Source: Moringa oleifera
Lineage: Eukaryota; Streptophyta; Magnoliopsida; Brassicales; Moringaceae
Length of the DNA stretch: 64,000 nucleotides
NCBI GenBank assembly: GCA_021397835.1
Contig: JAJFZO010000583.1
Coordinates: forward strand, 2,083,348 to 2,147,347
Reading direction: 5' to 3'
The position numbers and the translations under genes were made by a program. Below the pieces are notes generated by a model that saw nothing but the letters and a program-made list of their open reading frames with translations, was not told the origin of the DNA and did no database searches. Position 1 is the stretch's first letter; each line of letters begins with the position of its first letter. Shown piece after piece: positions 1 to 10,159 of the stretch.

Positions 1-178
1 CTCTAATTCGTTAAGGTTGTTCATATTACATAACTAGAAGACATTTTTTTTTATTTTTTTCCTTTTTGCTTTCTGCTTATTAAAATTAAAGATTTCATTT
101 TAGCATTGTTCCATTTTGTAATAAAGATAAAACAATTATTAAATGCATAATAATTGATATTAATTGATATTCTTTCCT
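1..178 (+). repeat. Diverged prolamin-like unit, promoter-side remnant (copy A)
   Basis: This stretch matches 33,841-34,018 and, with more divergence, the promoter-distal part of each plus-array unit (for example 17,036-17,195): the run around 'aattcgttaaggttgttcat', the T-rich stretch, and 'aaatgcataataattgatat'. It ends abruptly where copia-derived sequence begins, before any TATA box or coding region. It is therefore a beheaded unit fused to a retrotransposon relic. It implies that a plus-strand prolamin-like unit or array lies to the left of the window. Confidence 0.75.
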
Positions 179-183
179 TTTTG

Positions 184-1605
184 CTATAAAGTCTGCAACT
201 CATTAAAGTTGAGGTGTCTATATTGGAGGTGCCACAACCAAGCTATGTCATTCATCTTTGCAGAGAAACAAGCTTGAAGATCAACACCATCATCTATAAT
301 GATAATTGGAAACATTTGGTTTTCTATCATGTGAACACGAGCAATAATTCGTCTATTTGAGTCTTTGAAAAGGTTGGTTCCTCTTTTGATGGTGATCTCA
401 TATCCTTTCTCTTGAAATTGGCCAAGACTAATCAAATTTGAACATAAAACCACTAGAAATTCTTTCAATAACATCATTTTTCATGTGAACATTGACACTT
501 CCTTTTCCATAACAATGACAATATAGTTGTCTTTAAATTTTACATTATCTCTCAATGACTCATCCTGCTTAGAGATAAAAATTTATTGCCACACATATGA
601 TTACTACAGCTTGAATCTAAATACCATAAATTATTTAACTTTTCTTCCCTGTTGTGACATGCCATCAATAAGGTTCTTTCTTCTTATTCTATCATAGAAT
701 AATTTAATTCCTATCCTTGTTCTCTAAAGAAATTAGGATATGTTGGCCTATAATGCTAATACTGATGGCAATTGAAGCATTCAATGTGGATTTATTAAAC
801 CTTGATATCCTTGACCACACCTTCTACCTCTTGGAATAAGAATTGAATCTAACTCACCTCTTCCTTGCCCACATCTTACATCTTCAACTGGATTATTGAA
901 GGAGACCTTCAAAGCTTTCTATTTAGTTATAGCCCTTTAATTAATTCTTTGCTCATGAGCCAACAATGAACTTTATAGCCCATTAATGGAAACTTGATCA
1001 ATGTCATGTGATTCTTCAGTTGAACAAACTATGTAATCGAATTTCATAGTCATCGATCAAAGAATTTTTTTCAATAATAACAACATCTTCTAGTTTTTCA
1101 CCATGGGTCTACATATAGTTTGCCATCACCATCATCCTTGTAAAGTAGTTAGTTACCAACTCTCCCATCTTCATCTGAAGAGGCTCAAAATCTCTTTGGA
1201 GGGCTTAAAGCTATGCACGCTTCACTTTTACTATCTCTTAATAAGCTTCATTGAGTCCTAAATCTACTTGTTGGTTTCCTTTTGAAGAATGGTCTTTAAG
1301 ATCATATGATCAATAGTTTGGAACAAATAGCTTTCACCTTTAAATCCTTCAGTTTTTGGTCCTCCAGATGGTTCTTTGAGTAGTTGTCAACACGACCCTT
1401 CAAGATAAACTACAATACCACCTTTAACTAATGACCAATACTCTTTCGATCGTAAAAAGTTCTCTCTAATGGTCATAATGACCATCAAAGTAAGGACTTA
1501 CTGGTTGCACATAGTCGCTATTTTCATATGCCATCATCATTTGCTATTACAAGAAAGCTGCTCACTTTAATCTTTGTCAAGTCCAACCAAGCTCTCATAC
1601 CATAA
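184..1605 (-). mobile_element. Ty1/copia retrotransposon relic: gag, protease, pre-integrase start
   Basis: Read on the minus strand from about 1,600 down, degraded copia polyprotein pieces appear in normal order. There is a gag-like stretch (about 1,050-900, 'DIDQVSIN', 'LLAHEQRIN'), a defective zinc knuckle near 780-740 ('ECFNCHQY' followed by a stop), a protease-linker motif 'WYLDSSCSNHMCG' near 640-597, and a 97-residue open stretch at 184-477. That stretch has 'GQFQEKGYEI' and ends 'WLWHLQYRHLNF', the start of the gag_pre-integrase zinc-binding module. Integrase, reverse transcriptase and RNase H are missing: the element stops at 184 and joins prolamin-unit sequence. Several stops and frameshifts make it inactive. 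The duplicate is at 34,021-35,472. Confidence 0.85.
1591..1602 (-). other. Primer-binding site of the copia relic
   Basis: The minus strand reads TGGTATGAGAGC, one mismatch from the initiator-Met tRNA primer site typical of plant copia elements (TGGTATCAGAGC). It lies 3 bp inside a TGTTA terminus at 1,606-1,610, where the 5' LTR should end. It fixes the element's orientation. In copy B the site is more eroded (35,458-35,469). Confidence 0.75.
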
Positions 1606-1821
1606 TGTTAAAATATGTAAAGAAACCTTTCAATCTAAGGATGATAATATGATTGAAAAACTTAATTTATTCATTAAAAATCAATTTATAGTGGTTCAAA
1701 TGAACTACTTTGACTTAAACGAAGGAGATAAAATAGTAATAAACTTATCTAAACAAACTTATCTAAATTAACTGAATAATTTAAAACTCTAGAACTCTAA
1801 GATATATGATCTAATGTAACA
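1606..1821 (-). repeat. Possible copia LTR (solo 5' LTR remnant)
   Basis: Adjacent to the primer-binding site, the sequence starts TGTTA (plus strand) and could end at the TAACA at 1,817-1,821, giving a 216-bp TG...CA unit. No second LTR is visible in the window because the element's other half is gone, so the outer boundary is inferred only from the terminal dinucleotides. The copy B counterpart starts at 35,473. Confidence 0.4.
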
Positions 1822-2359
1822 AATCCTACATAGATAGGACTTGATTTATTGAAAATAATTTATTCAAAGCGGAAAATACTAATTAAATTCCAACGATATT
1901 GTCATAGTGATAGAGATTCTCTTGTTATAGTTCCACAACATAGGGAATAGTTAATTTTATTCACGATAGTGATTTAGATCGCATTTAAAGTGTTATTTTC
2001 TATACCATAGTAACATAGCCAAATCAACAATGATTTTATGTCTAAAGTAGAAAAACTTGGTGCCAATTCATTACATGCTACTTTAAGATCTACCTTATAA
2101 GAAAGGATGAAAAACTCACTGCATTATGAAGAAAAGAATAAGCTTACACTCTTGGTAACCTCTATATGATTTATGACCCTACTATTTTATATCTCAAGTT
2201 TATGACACCATCCTAATACTAAGTGACAGATGTTGTGTGTAACTTTCCTGCTTCAAAATCATAAGGATAAATACAAATAATAGAATACAAGATAAACTTC
2301 TTATTATATTCTAATTTGAATATAGTCACTGGAATAATTTATCTCAGCAATAACTATTC
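1822..2359. other. Intergenic, no gene recognised
   Basis: AT-rich sequence with no convincing reading frame. It is matched nearly base for base by about 35,673-36,205 in the duplicate segment. It may be flanking DNA of the copia insertion or part of a longer LTR. Confidence 0.6.
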
Positions 2360-3096
2360 TTTTCCCTTTCAATTGATTTTCTCTTCTCTCACAAATATGT
2401 GATTTAAAACCTTTTGGTAAAGTTCTTACCATAATTGATCTATATAAATTTATATTTTATGAGAAAATATTAAATTTATGAAGCCCATAATGCCACATTT
2501 TTATGAAAAACGTTTTCAATTTTTCAATGCTTCTTGATAGTATTTTATTTCTTGTTAAACTTGTATAAAAGTCTTTATTTTATATATTTTTATTTTAGTA
2601 GCATCAATTTTAGTGACATTGTTTGTTTGCTTAGAGACAAGGAAATTGAGAAATTCAACTTAAGTCATAAAAAATTAATCAAATTTAGCTAACAAAAGGT
2701 GTATTCATACATCCTAGAAACGATTATTTTCTATATAATAAATTTTTAGTAAAGGTAGCTTACCTTGAGCTAGAAGACTAAAAAGGATATATGCAAGGCA
2801 AATTCCCATGTCCAACTTAATATAAGCTTATAAAAGATGGAAGGAAATGAAATAAATATGTAATTAATCTCTATAATATGAGGTGGGAGATATTGTTACT
2901 CAATCGGAGTTTATTGAGTTCTACCAAATTGTCATGATTAACTTATTTGTTTGATATATTTTTCACACATTCAAAAATTGGAAACCATTTTTTAAGCTTA
3001 TTGCCATCATCAAGGCTCATACATATGTATTAGTTCACTTTCACATGTACAAACATATCTGTAAAGCCACTGTATGATGGAGTCCATACTATACAT
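2360..3096 (+). repeat. Dispersed module with an F-box 3'-end scrap (copy A)
   Basis: This segment recurs at about 36,205-36,930 and, more diverged, at about 46,600-47,520, with a short piece at 14,320-14,430. Shared landmarks are the 'cttcttgatagtatttt' block, the 'cttaccttgagctagaagact' block and the 'taatataagcttataaaagat' block. Near 2,965-3,085 it carries phrases resembling the end of the F-box gene ('ggaaacca...aagcttattgcc', then 'gtatgatgga'). The module therefore appears to include a heavily eroded F-box/DUF295 tail. No reading frame survives. Confidence 0.55.
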
Positions 3097-3109
3097 CATT
3101 ACAAAAAAA

Positions 3110-3780
3110 TTGCCATTTACTAACACTACCTTTTAGTGACGGTTAACATCTATCAGTAAATATACATAAATAGTGACAAATTTTGTAGTTCATTAATATA
3201 TGTGTGATCATTACTAATGAACAAAAAATCTGTCAGTATTTGCTATACATATAGTGATGGTTCCTATCGTCCGTCATTAAAAGTTGTGGGATACACTAAC
3301 AGACTATGATTTTTGTCATTAATTCCTAATGTATTATTGACGAATTTTTAGTGTCCATAAGTAAAAATTTTACTTTTAGTGATAGATTAATTTTTCATCA
3401 GTAAATATCTAGTTTGTAATGTCAGATATTTATGTGTGTCACTAAATATCTCACATATAGTGGGGGTCTTGTACTAGCTATCAGTAAGTATGTGCTTATA
3501 CTGATGGATTGTTCTATCCATTAATAAATCTCTTGTATCTACTGACAATCATCTTTATTTGTCAGTAAATACCTAAAAATATTTAACATATAGTGACAAA
3601 CATCTTTGTGCGTCAGTAAATACGCACATATAGTGACGATTATTTATAGGTAACACTAAATACAATATATTCTGATGAGTTTTCTTGCAATCATCACGGA
3701 ACACTTAACATATATTGATAGATTTTTTTTTATCTTTATGTCCATCACAAAATAGTTACTTATATTGGCATGTATCACAA
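3110..3780. repeat. Left subterminal TAGTGAC repeats
   Basis: Roughly twenty imperfect copies of a short motif (TAGTGACGG, GTCAGTAAA, GTCACTAAA and reverse complements) occur at about 30-40 bp intervals. Examples are near 3,135, 3,170, 3,250, 3,440, 3,590 and 3,640. In CACTA elements such subterminal repeats bind the transposase. Only the first part (to about 3,396) is kept in copy B. Confidence 0.7.
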
Positions 3781-3863
3781 AATATATTTAAAAAATTTTA
3801 ATTTGAATAAATATTTTTAAAATAAACAAAAGACATGATTTAATTAAATCAAATCGAAATATG

Positions 3864-3908
<45 letters not shown>
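3864..3908. repeat. Compound (TA)n(CA)n microsatellite
   Basis: A run of alternating AT passes directly into alternating CA within the part of the CACTA-like element that is present only in copy A. Confidence 0.95.
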
Positions 3909-4605
3909 ATTAGTTCAATCGATAATTTAAAATGTAAAATAAAAATAATTTTAATAAATTAAAATTATTAGCAAATGTTTTTAGATATTTTAAAATCTTT
4001 TTGATAAATAAAAAGTCACCCATTTCATTATATTGGACCCTATGATATTTATCATTTTCATTGAACAACATGACTTATATATATCTTTCAATATGACATT
4101 ATAATATACATGACAACAACAATATATCATGGACATATACCTTTCAATTAATTATTGAAAAGATTTTCAAATTTGTTGATATTTATGTCGAGATTAATTT
4201 TTTAAAAAAATTATAAATTATCTTTGAATAATATGAAGTCAAAATTATATGGATAAGTTAGAATTTTCTTTTTATTTTACATAAAAATCATTTTTTAAAA
4301 AAATGATTCATAAAAAAATTAAGATGAAATTAACTTTATTTACTTTTAAATATAAATATAAGATAAATTAAAAAAACTTTAATTCAACTAATAACTTAAT
4401 TTATTTAAAAGATGAATAATTTTTATTTATTTTATCTAAATCCATCGGGATGGTATCTCTTTTTCTTTCTTTTATTTGATTTTCCTTTTCTTTTTGCTCT
4501 AAATCCCTAGAATGTAGATCTCTTTCTCTCATAATTGCTCTCCATCTTGTGTTAAGTTTTCCTTCTTTGTGTTCTCTTGGTTTCAATCTCACGTCTTGTT
4601 CATTT

Positions 4606-4815
4606 ATAAAATTTTGCAACTACCAAATGATTTAGATTTTGCAGCTAAAGGTAGGCCTTTGCTCCTCTTTACAATTTCTTCACAAAATTCTTCTAATTTT
4701 GCAAATTTGTTAGAATTGATTCTTGCAAAAGCATGCTTTGCAAACAACCAATAATTATCATCTACCAATTGCTCCCAAAGGTAATAATTTTTCCCTTGTC
4801 TTCATGATCGATGCA
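4606..4815 (-). pseudogene. NLR (NB-ARC) resistance-gene fragment
   Basis: On the minus strand the sequence translates, with one frameshift near 4,790, to a piece of the NB-ARC domain. It begins 'VASIMKT'-like ('ASIMKT'), then 'GKNYYLWEQLVDDNYWLF', 'AKHAFARINSNKFAKLEEF' and 'EEIVKRSKGLPLAAKS'. The last part is the diagnostic GLPLA motif of CC-type plant NLRs, and the preceding 'W.LFAKHAF' matches the RNBS-C/D spacing. There is no P-loop, kinase-2 or LRR, so only about 70 codons of one exon are present. Below 4,606 the frame runs on into a lysine/arginine/glutamate-rich stretch (to about 4,401) that I do not recognise. It lies inside the CACTA-like element, in the part absent from copy B. Confidence 0.75.
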
Positions 4816-6598
4816 ACTCTTTCATCTTACTTGCCTTGTCTCCATATTTAAAGAGGACTATAATATTTTCGAATCCATATTATTCTTATTTTAAAAACTA
4901 CCAAGGTGCATCAATTATGTATGTATCTCTCAAGCCATTTTCTCATTTGTTTGATATTGGATATGTAACGAATTTTGAGACGTCTAGAATATAGGCATCA
5001 TGCATGTTAATTGCATTCATGTCCATGTCGTTATCACTATTATATACTTTATTTTGCTTATATACTGCATCGTGACTAGCACTTTAATTAGTTCTTTCTT
5101 TAATTTCATCTTTGTATTAATCAATCTTATCACCGTTGAATGTTTCCATGACCAACCTACTTCATGAATTTTGTTGTGGCTAAAGTACGTCTCTGATGTT
5201 AAACTAATGTAATAGACCTACAATTTCATGTTCCTATAAGATCCAATATCAATGAAATCCAAATGCGTAGCAAAGACATCAAATTAAGAGACAAGAAGAC
5301 ACTTAGACAAACATATATGCCCAAGTTAATGTTCACCGGTGAAAAGTATGCCAGACAATTGAAATTATTACAAGAATAATTGTCTAATTCTAGTCATACC
5401 TTCCTTTATAATTTCAACTCAAATTCCCACTATCTTACATGTTTTGGCACTTAATCTCCTTCACAAGCTTACAACATAAGTACATATAATTTTGTTAAAC
5501 TTTTTTTATTTATGCTAACACATGATTTCTATTAGAAGTCAAATATTTTTTGACCAACCTAGCTAATCGAAGGTCTATAAACTTCAATGATTCAAAGTAT
5601 TTAAGATTAAATTATGATTGTATAAGACCAAATATATGTACCTTCAATTTGTGGAGACTAAAAGGTCACAAAGAAACATAGAACATAAACCAGTTAAGAA
5701 CATGACTGCTTTAATCTAAAACGGTTTCTCTTAATGGTCTGTCTAGCTTTTCCATTGGGCTATGAGAGTGTGTATCAATGTGGTCTTGTATATACTTAGC
5801 AAAAGAGTATTTCTATGCAAAAGATAAAGGTACCTAAAATTGTTTTCGGCTCCCCTTTAAATCAATAGAAACTCTTCTCTACACCTCAGTGTTATAACTT
5901 ACACCCTTAGTTAAATCATATTTGTATCATTTTTCCAGGTTTGGATCCTTTTGCCATTTAAAAGCATTATGTTCCCGTATGGTTAAGAGACTTATTTAGT
6001 TAACCCCTCAAGCTCATAAGGTATTCCTACTTCTCTGATTAGTATCACTTAATATGAGTTGATAAAATTACTTAGTCATTATTTGTTCCTCCGAAATATT
6101 GTGTTTTTAAGGTTTAAGTAATATTTTTAATTGTCTTTCTACTAATCTATAAAATTACAAAATTATGAAGTTCACCGCCTTAATTGTTTTTTGTTTAAAA
6201 AGTACTTTAATTTCAAAGTAGTTTTTTCATGTTGTTTAGTCTATTTTGTCTCTGTTACCATGTCCCCAAATTTTTAAGTTGCTTTGTTTTCTTCTAAGAG
6301 GAGTATAAAGTTATATGGTAATTTTTATTCATATGATCTGATTATTTCTTCTCTTGTCAAATTACATATGTAAACATTTACCCTTTCATTCTACTTTTGA
6401 CATTATTTGTTTTTTTAATGTATTTATTGTAGAATGGTAAAAAATTAGATCATAAATCCTCTTTTTTGTTTGAAGCTTAATTAATATATTGAGTGCATAA
6501 CAATCTATTTTACTATTGCATGTTCTGTGTATAATTTGTTTCAAATTTGTATCACTTTATTTTGTTTTAAGATTAAACTAAAGTTTAATTTTTGAATT
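4816..6598. other. CACTA-like element interior, no gene recognised
   Basis: AT-rich sequence with no extended reading frame. From 5,812 rightwards it is colinear with copy B (37,232 onward); before that it is unique to copy A. A transposase could once have been here, but I cannot identify one. Confidence 0.5.
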
Positions 6599-6747
6599 GC
6601 ATATTGCATACTACATAAGCATACTGTTTCTACTTCATACTGCTATATTACATACTACATGTTGTATACTGCCATACTGCATACCACTTACTGCATACTC
6701 TACACACTACTAACTACATACTGCATATTTTGCATGTTACATACTTA
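6599..6747. repeat. Degenerate CATACTGC/CATACTAC tandem repeat
   Basis: Imperfect 8-10 bp repeats of the form CATACTGC, CATACTAC and CATATTGC run for about 150 bp. Copy B has a shorter version at about 38,047-38,118. Confidence 0.8.
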
Positions 6748-7421
6748 GAAATAATATAATTAATTACTGCATTTTTATGTTTTCTTTTTTTTTTATCATT
6801 AATTGGTTCAAGATGATAATAGTGTTCCATAACAGCACATTGTAATTATAAGAAGTCTCGCATTAAATTGCGGTATGAATATCTTTAAACTAGAATGTGC
6901 TAAAATAAAATGTTGATGAGTGATGTTGCTTAGGCAACCCAGAATGAGTTATATTTGATGCCTTTATAATTGTGTCATGTTCATGGAACTTATCATTTTT
7001 TATATTACCAATGATATTATTTACTTTGCTTATTACTGATTGGGTACATGTATTGGTTTGGTTTTTTCAGCATTTGGAGATCTAAGCTTCAAGTTTTGCA
7101 TTGATTATGTTTCACCAACTATTTTGTACTAATCTTATATTGGTATTACTTTTGTTCATAACTTAAGTTTTATCTATTAGTAACTTCTTTCGTAAATGTG
7201 TTTCTTTGTAGTTTTTTTTTTCTTTTCATTGGATTGACTTAATTACTTTAATCTTATCTTGTTTATAAGGTAACCCATATTTTTCTGATTCTAAAAAGCT
7301 TAGAGAAGGATGTTCTGGTCCAATTTATAAGATAATGTTATATTCAAAATACATATTTACACTTCCACATGTTTATTTTCATTCTAGTGAATCACATGTT
7401 ACTATGGATCCTCTCATCTAG

Positions 7422-7633
7422 GGAGCATTGCTTGATGGGCAAAAAGTAGCTGCAAAGAGGCTATCAAGTACCTCAAGACAAGCTCTACAAGAGTTGAAAA
7501 CTGAAGTAATTCTGGTTGCTAAACTATTGTATCAAAACCTAGTAAATCTGTTAGGTTTTTGCTAGAAGAAGAAGAAAAGCTACTAGTTTATAAATACCTT
7601 CCTAATGGTAGCTTAGAAATGATCTTATTTGAT
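7422..7633 (+). pseudogene. Cysteine-rich receptor-like kinase fragment, copy A
   Basis: Translation from 7,422 gives '[20 protein letters not shown]', then '[20 protein letters not shown]', 'LGFC', and after a one-base loss at about 7,561 'EEEEKLLVYKYLPNGSLEM' and 'ILFD'. This is kinase subdomains II-V of a CRK/DUF26-type or S-domain-type receptor-like kinase: the VAxK lysine is kept (AAKRL), the alpha-C glutamate is in 'LKTEV', and the hinge is 'LLVYKYLPNGSLE'. It follows an AG that could be the ancestral splice acceptor ('catctag'), so it looks like one captured exon. It is frameshifted and has no catalytic loop. The duplicate is at 38,795-39,006. Confidence 0.85.
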
Positions 7634-8049
7634 ACCAACTTTTTTGTATTTTTTATTCTTGTTTTGCAATTTTATTTAACACTTGTATCATTTCGGATCT
7701 ACATCACTATGTTGAAGCCTTACGACAATGTTTTTCTTATATTTGGACGTCTTTTCTTAGGGTTTGTGAACTATAATTGTTATCGTTTAATGTCAATTCT
7801 ACTTTAATTACTATTTCTTACCATTGGTCATTTTATGTATGTTAACTATAATTCGAGACTTGGATTATCCAGTAAAAGCAAACAGTTTACTTTGAAATAG
7901 AAAATGTAGTATAAAATCATCGTTTGAATAGTATTGTACCTACGATCAAAATAAATTCATATAATAAAATATTCAATAATAAATTTATGGTGTATACAAT
8001 AAAATAAGTATAATTTAAAAATAAAATTAAATATAAATTAAAAAAATTT

Positions 8050-8389
8050 ACAATAGACATGTATTGACGAACATCTTATCCACCAGTAAAAAACTAAAAA
8101 TATATACTAATTGACATAGTGTCTATTAATAAAAATTTTATAATATATTAATGAATGTCATGTCCGTTAGTAAATAATTTGTTTATATACTAACACATGA
8201 AAACATGTGTCAATAAAGATCTTATAAATATAGTGATGGCCAGAGAATGTGTCACTAAAATATTTACATTTAGTGACACAAAAAATCATCATCAAAACAC
8301 CTATTACATATACTGACAGATGTAAATGACACTTTAATCTTTTAGTGTTGATTTTTAGTCCATTAATAAATTACAGTTTCTTTATAATG
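8050..8389. repeat. Right subterminal TAGTGAC repeats
   Basis: Motifs such as TAGTGATGG, GTCACTAAA and TAGTGACAC recur from about 8,060 to 8,350, mirroring the left end of the CACTA-like element. Copy B has the same block at about 39,425-39,833, with more units (for example near 39,645, 39,675 and 39,715). Confidence 0.7.
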
Positions 8390-9564
8390 ACATGCATACA
8401 TATTTATTTGTATCTATATCAGTTCACCTTCACACGTACAAAAATATCACGTTCTAGATATGTCAATTGCGATGATTGTTACATTTAACTTTAATTCCAC
8501 AATGACTTGCTAGAGTTGAACTGCTCAAACATACCTTATGAGTTGTTGAAGAAATTTGAGTGGAAAATCAGTGAAAATTGTAGGAAATTTGTTTGCAATT
8601 GCGAAAGTTTACTGGAAATGTGAGAAGATGGGTGTCTCTCCATGAAACAATAAAATTATTAAAACTAGACATTTTTACAGGGCTCATTCCTTAGGAATCC
8701 ATCTTAATAAATTCTTTTTCCATCATATATTACATTGCAAGTGGACATAAATTAGCTGATGTTGAAGTGAACTATACATTTTAGAGTCTTAATGCAGACC
8801 AAAGGAAGAATAAGAAGCAAGAACAATCATGGTTTGATTTGATAATTGCTCATCTCGGTTACCGATTGCGGAAAGTTTGATAGTCATCATTCCCTTCATT
8901 ATCTAAATCTCGAGTATGCTTAAAATCGATAGCTGCTCCTAATTTCACTTTATGTATATTGTTCATATTCTTTATTCAGCTGTAACCTGAAGACCATATT
9001 CAGATCTCAATATTTTGGAGTCCAAGCCGAGTTTTGTATATTCAAATATCGGTATTATATATCATTTGGATCCAATCCGGGCAAACAAACTGCGCCACCA
9101 TACAATAAAGAAATAATTTTTTCTGATAATACCGTAATTTATAAGTTTAGTATTTTATATCACTTGACGCTCTCAACAAGTGAAATTATTGCTTGGAAAG
9201 TCAAAATAAAGAGGAGCATTGTGTGTGTACTGTATCTTCAAATGATTAATACAATAAATCTCAAACAAGGCTACGTGTCTTCTAGTCAATCCATTTGTTA
9301 TTCTTGCTTTGATGGATTAATTTGTTTCTGATTACGACCAACAATATATCTGAGGTGAGGTGAAGACCATTTCACTACTGCACGACGAACACTATCATCC
9401 CCAGAACTCAGATGCTTTTCTCCTTGAAAATTTTCTAATCAATTAGAACCCATTTTCAAGAGGGTTATTTCCCTACCACATTGGCTAACTTTATTTGCTT
9501 AAATTATCACAGATTGAAAAATAATTATGTTTCTGCTGGTCACTATCTTAACTGGAATCCTGAT
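8390..9564. other. Intergenic, no gene recognised
   Basis: Colinear with 39,834-40,999 in copy B with scattered substitutions and small indels. All frames are broken. Just right of the transposon end, 8,395-8,450 resembles the sequence just left of it (3,018-3,062: 'catacatat...ttagttcac...cacatgtacaaa'). These are about 45-bp direct repeats flanking the element. Confidence 0.6.
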
Positions 9565-9689
9565 TCAAAGAGATAGAAGCCATCCTATGATTTTTATGTT
9601 CAACTTCGGAAAATAACAAATCATTTTCTTAAGTTGTTCTATATGATACACTACTGATGCAAGCAGGCTTGAGTCAGGATTATCTGGAT

Positions 9690-9840
9690 GGTCACCAGAG
9701 TCTTGTCTCCTTGTAAAAACAAGATTCCAACTTGAAGAGATGCCATGACCAAAACCGCGACCCTTTCGAGCAACTGCATCCTTGAGAAGGCAATTTAGAA
9801 TAATTTTTCTCGTACAAATCACAGGCGCTCTTTTCCTTTT
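9690..9840. repeat. F-box upstream repeat block, copy A
   Basis: This block ('ccagagtcttgtctccttgtaaaaac', 'agagatgccatgacca', 'ctcttttccttttcttac') occurs once upstream of F-box A. It occurs twice upstream of F-box B, at about 41,140-41,300 and, diverged, at 41,650-41,745. It marks an old internal duplication of the F-box promoter region. A minus-strand open frame of 85 codons (9,565-9,822) is only partly kept in copy B and shows no family motif, so I do not call it a gene. Confidence 0.65.
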
Positions 9841-9914
9841 CTTACTTTTTTTTTCTTTTTCCTATTTAGTAAAGATATGTGAGAATCCTTCGCCCACTCG
9901 GTTTAGTATCCTAC

Positions 9915-9991
9915 TATATATATATATGCTGTTCTCTCCCTACGTGTCCAAATCATAATCTCATCTTATTATTTAATATATATATATATAT
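9915..9991 (+). promoter_or_regulatory. AT-rich candidate core promoter of F-box A
   Basis: Two TATATA runs (9,915-9,927 and 9,977-9,991) lie 170-245 bp before the ATG. The proximal TATA region present in copy B (41,855-41,870) has been lost here by a deletion of about 360 bp, at the join near 10,101-10,115. Which run is used cannot be told from sequence. Confidence 0.35.
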
Positions 9992-10159
9992 ACATATTTA
10001 TGATAAAAAACATGCCCCAATAATAATTGAAATATATATGCAGTTAGAAGGGCAGAATTGTACCTTCCTATAGGTGGACAAGAACGGCAGTAGTTTTGGT
10101 GTCCCAATAGTTTTTTTCACAACTATTCTAGCAATCACACAGGAGAGGAAGCAAAAGCA

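Larger units (their letters stand above)
3097..8389. mobile_element. CACTA-like DNA transposon relic, copy A
   Basis: The left end reads CATTACAAAAAAATTGCC (3,097). The right end, read inward on the minus strand, is CATTATAAAGAAACTG (8,389), better preserved in copy B as CATTACAAAGAAACTG. Both resemble the CACTACAA... termini of plant CACTA/EnSpm elements with the third base changed. About 0.3-0.7 kb inside each end are many short copies of TAGTGAC/GTCA(G/C)TAAA-type motifs in both orientations, the subterminal repeats expected of this superfamily. No transposase was recognised. Inside are fragments of host genes: NLR at 4,606-4,815 and a receptor-like kinase at 7,422-7,633. A 3-bp target duplication could not be confirmed, so the superfamily call is probable rather than certain. 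Confidence 0.65.

Noticed and set aside
1574..1771. 65-codon plus-strand frame over the copia primer-binding site and LTR
   Set aside because: It reads antisense through the retrotransposon terminus and is not open in copy B.
6599..6747. CRISPR-like short repeats
   Set aside because: This is a degenerate simple repeat in a plant genome with no unique spacers of even length.
9565..9822. 85-codon minus-strand frame upstream of F-box A, 89 codons near copy B
   Set aside because: Part of the translation is similar but the frame shifts between copies, and the DNA is a promoter repeat block that occurs again at 41,650 without an open frame.
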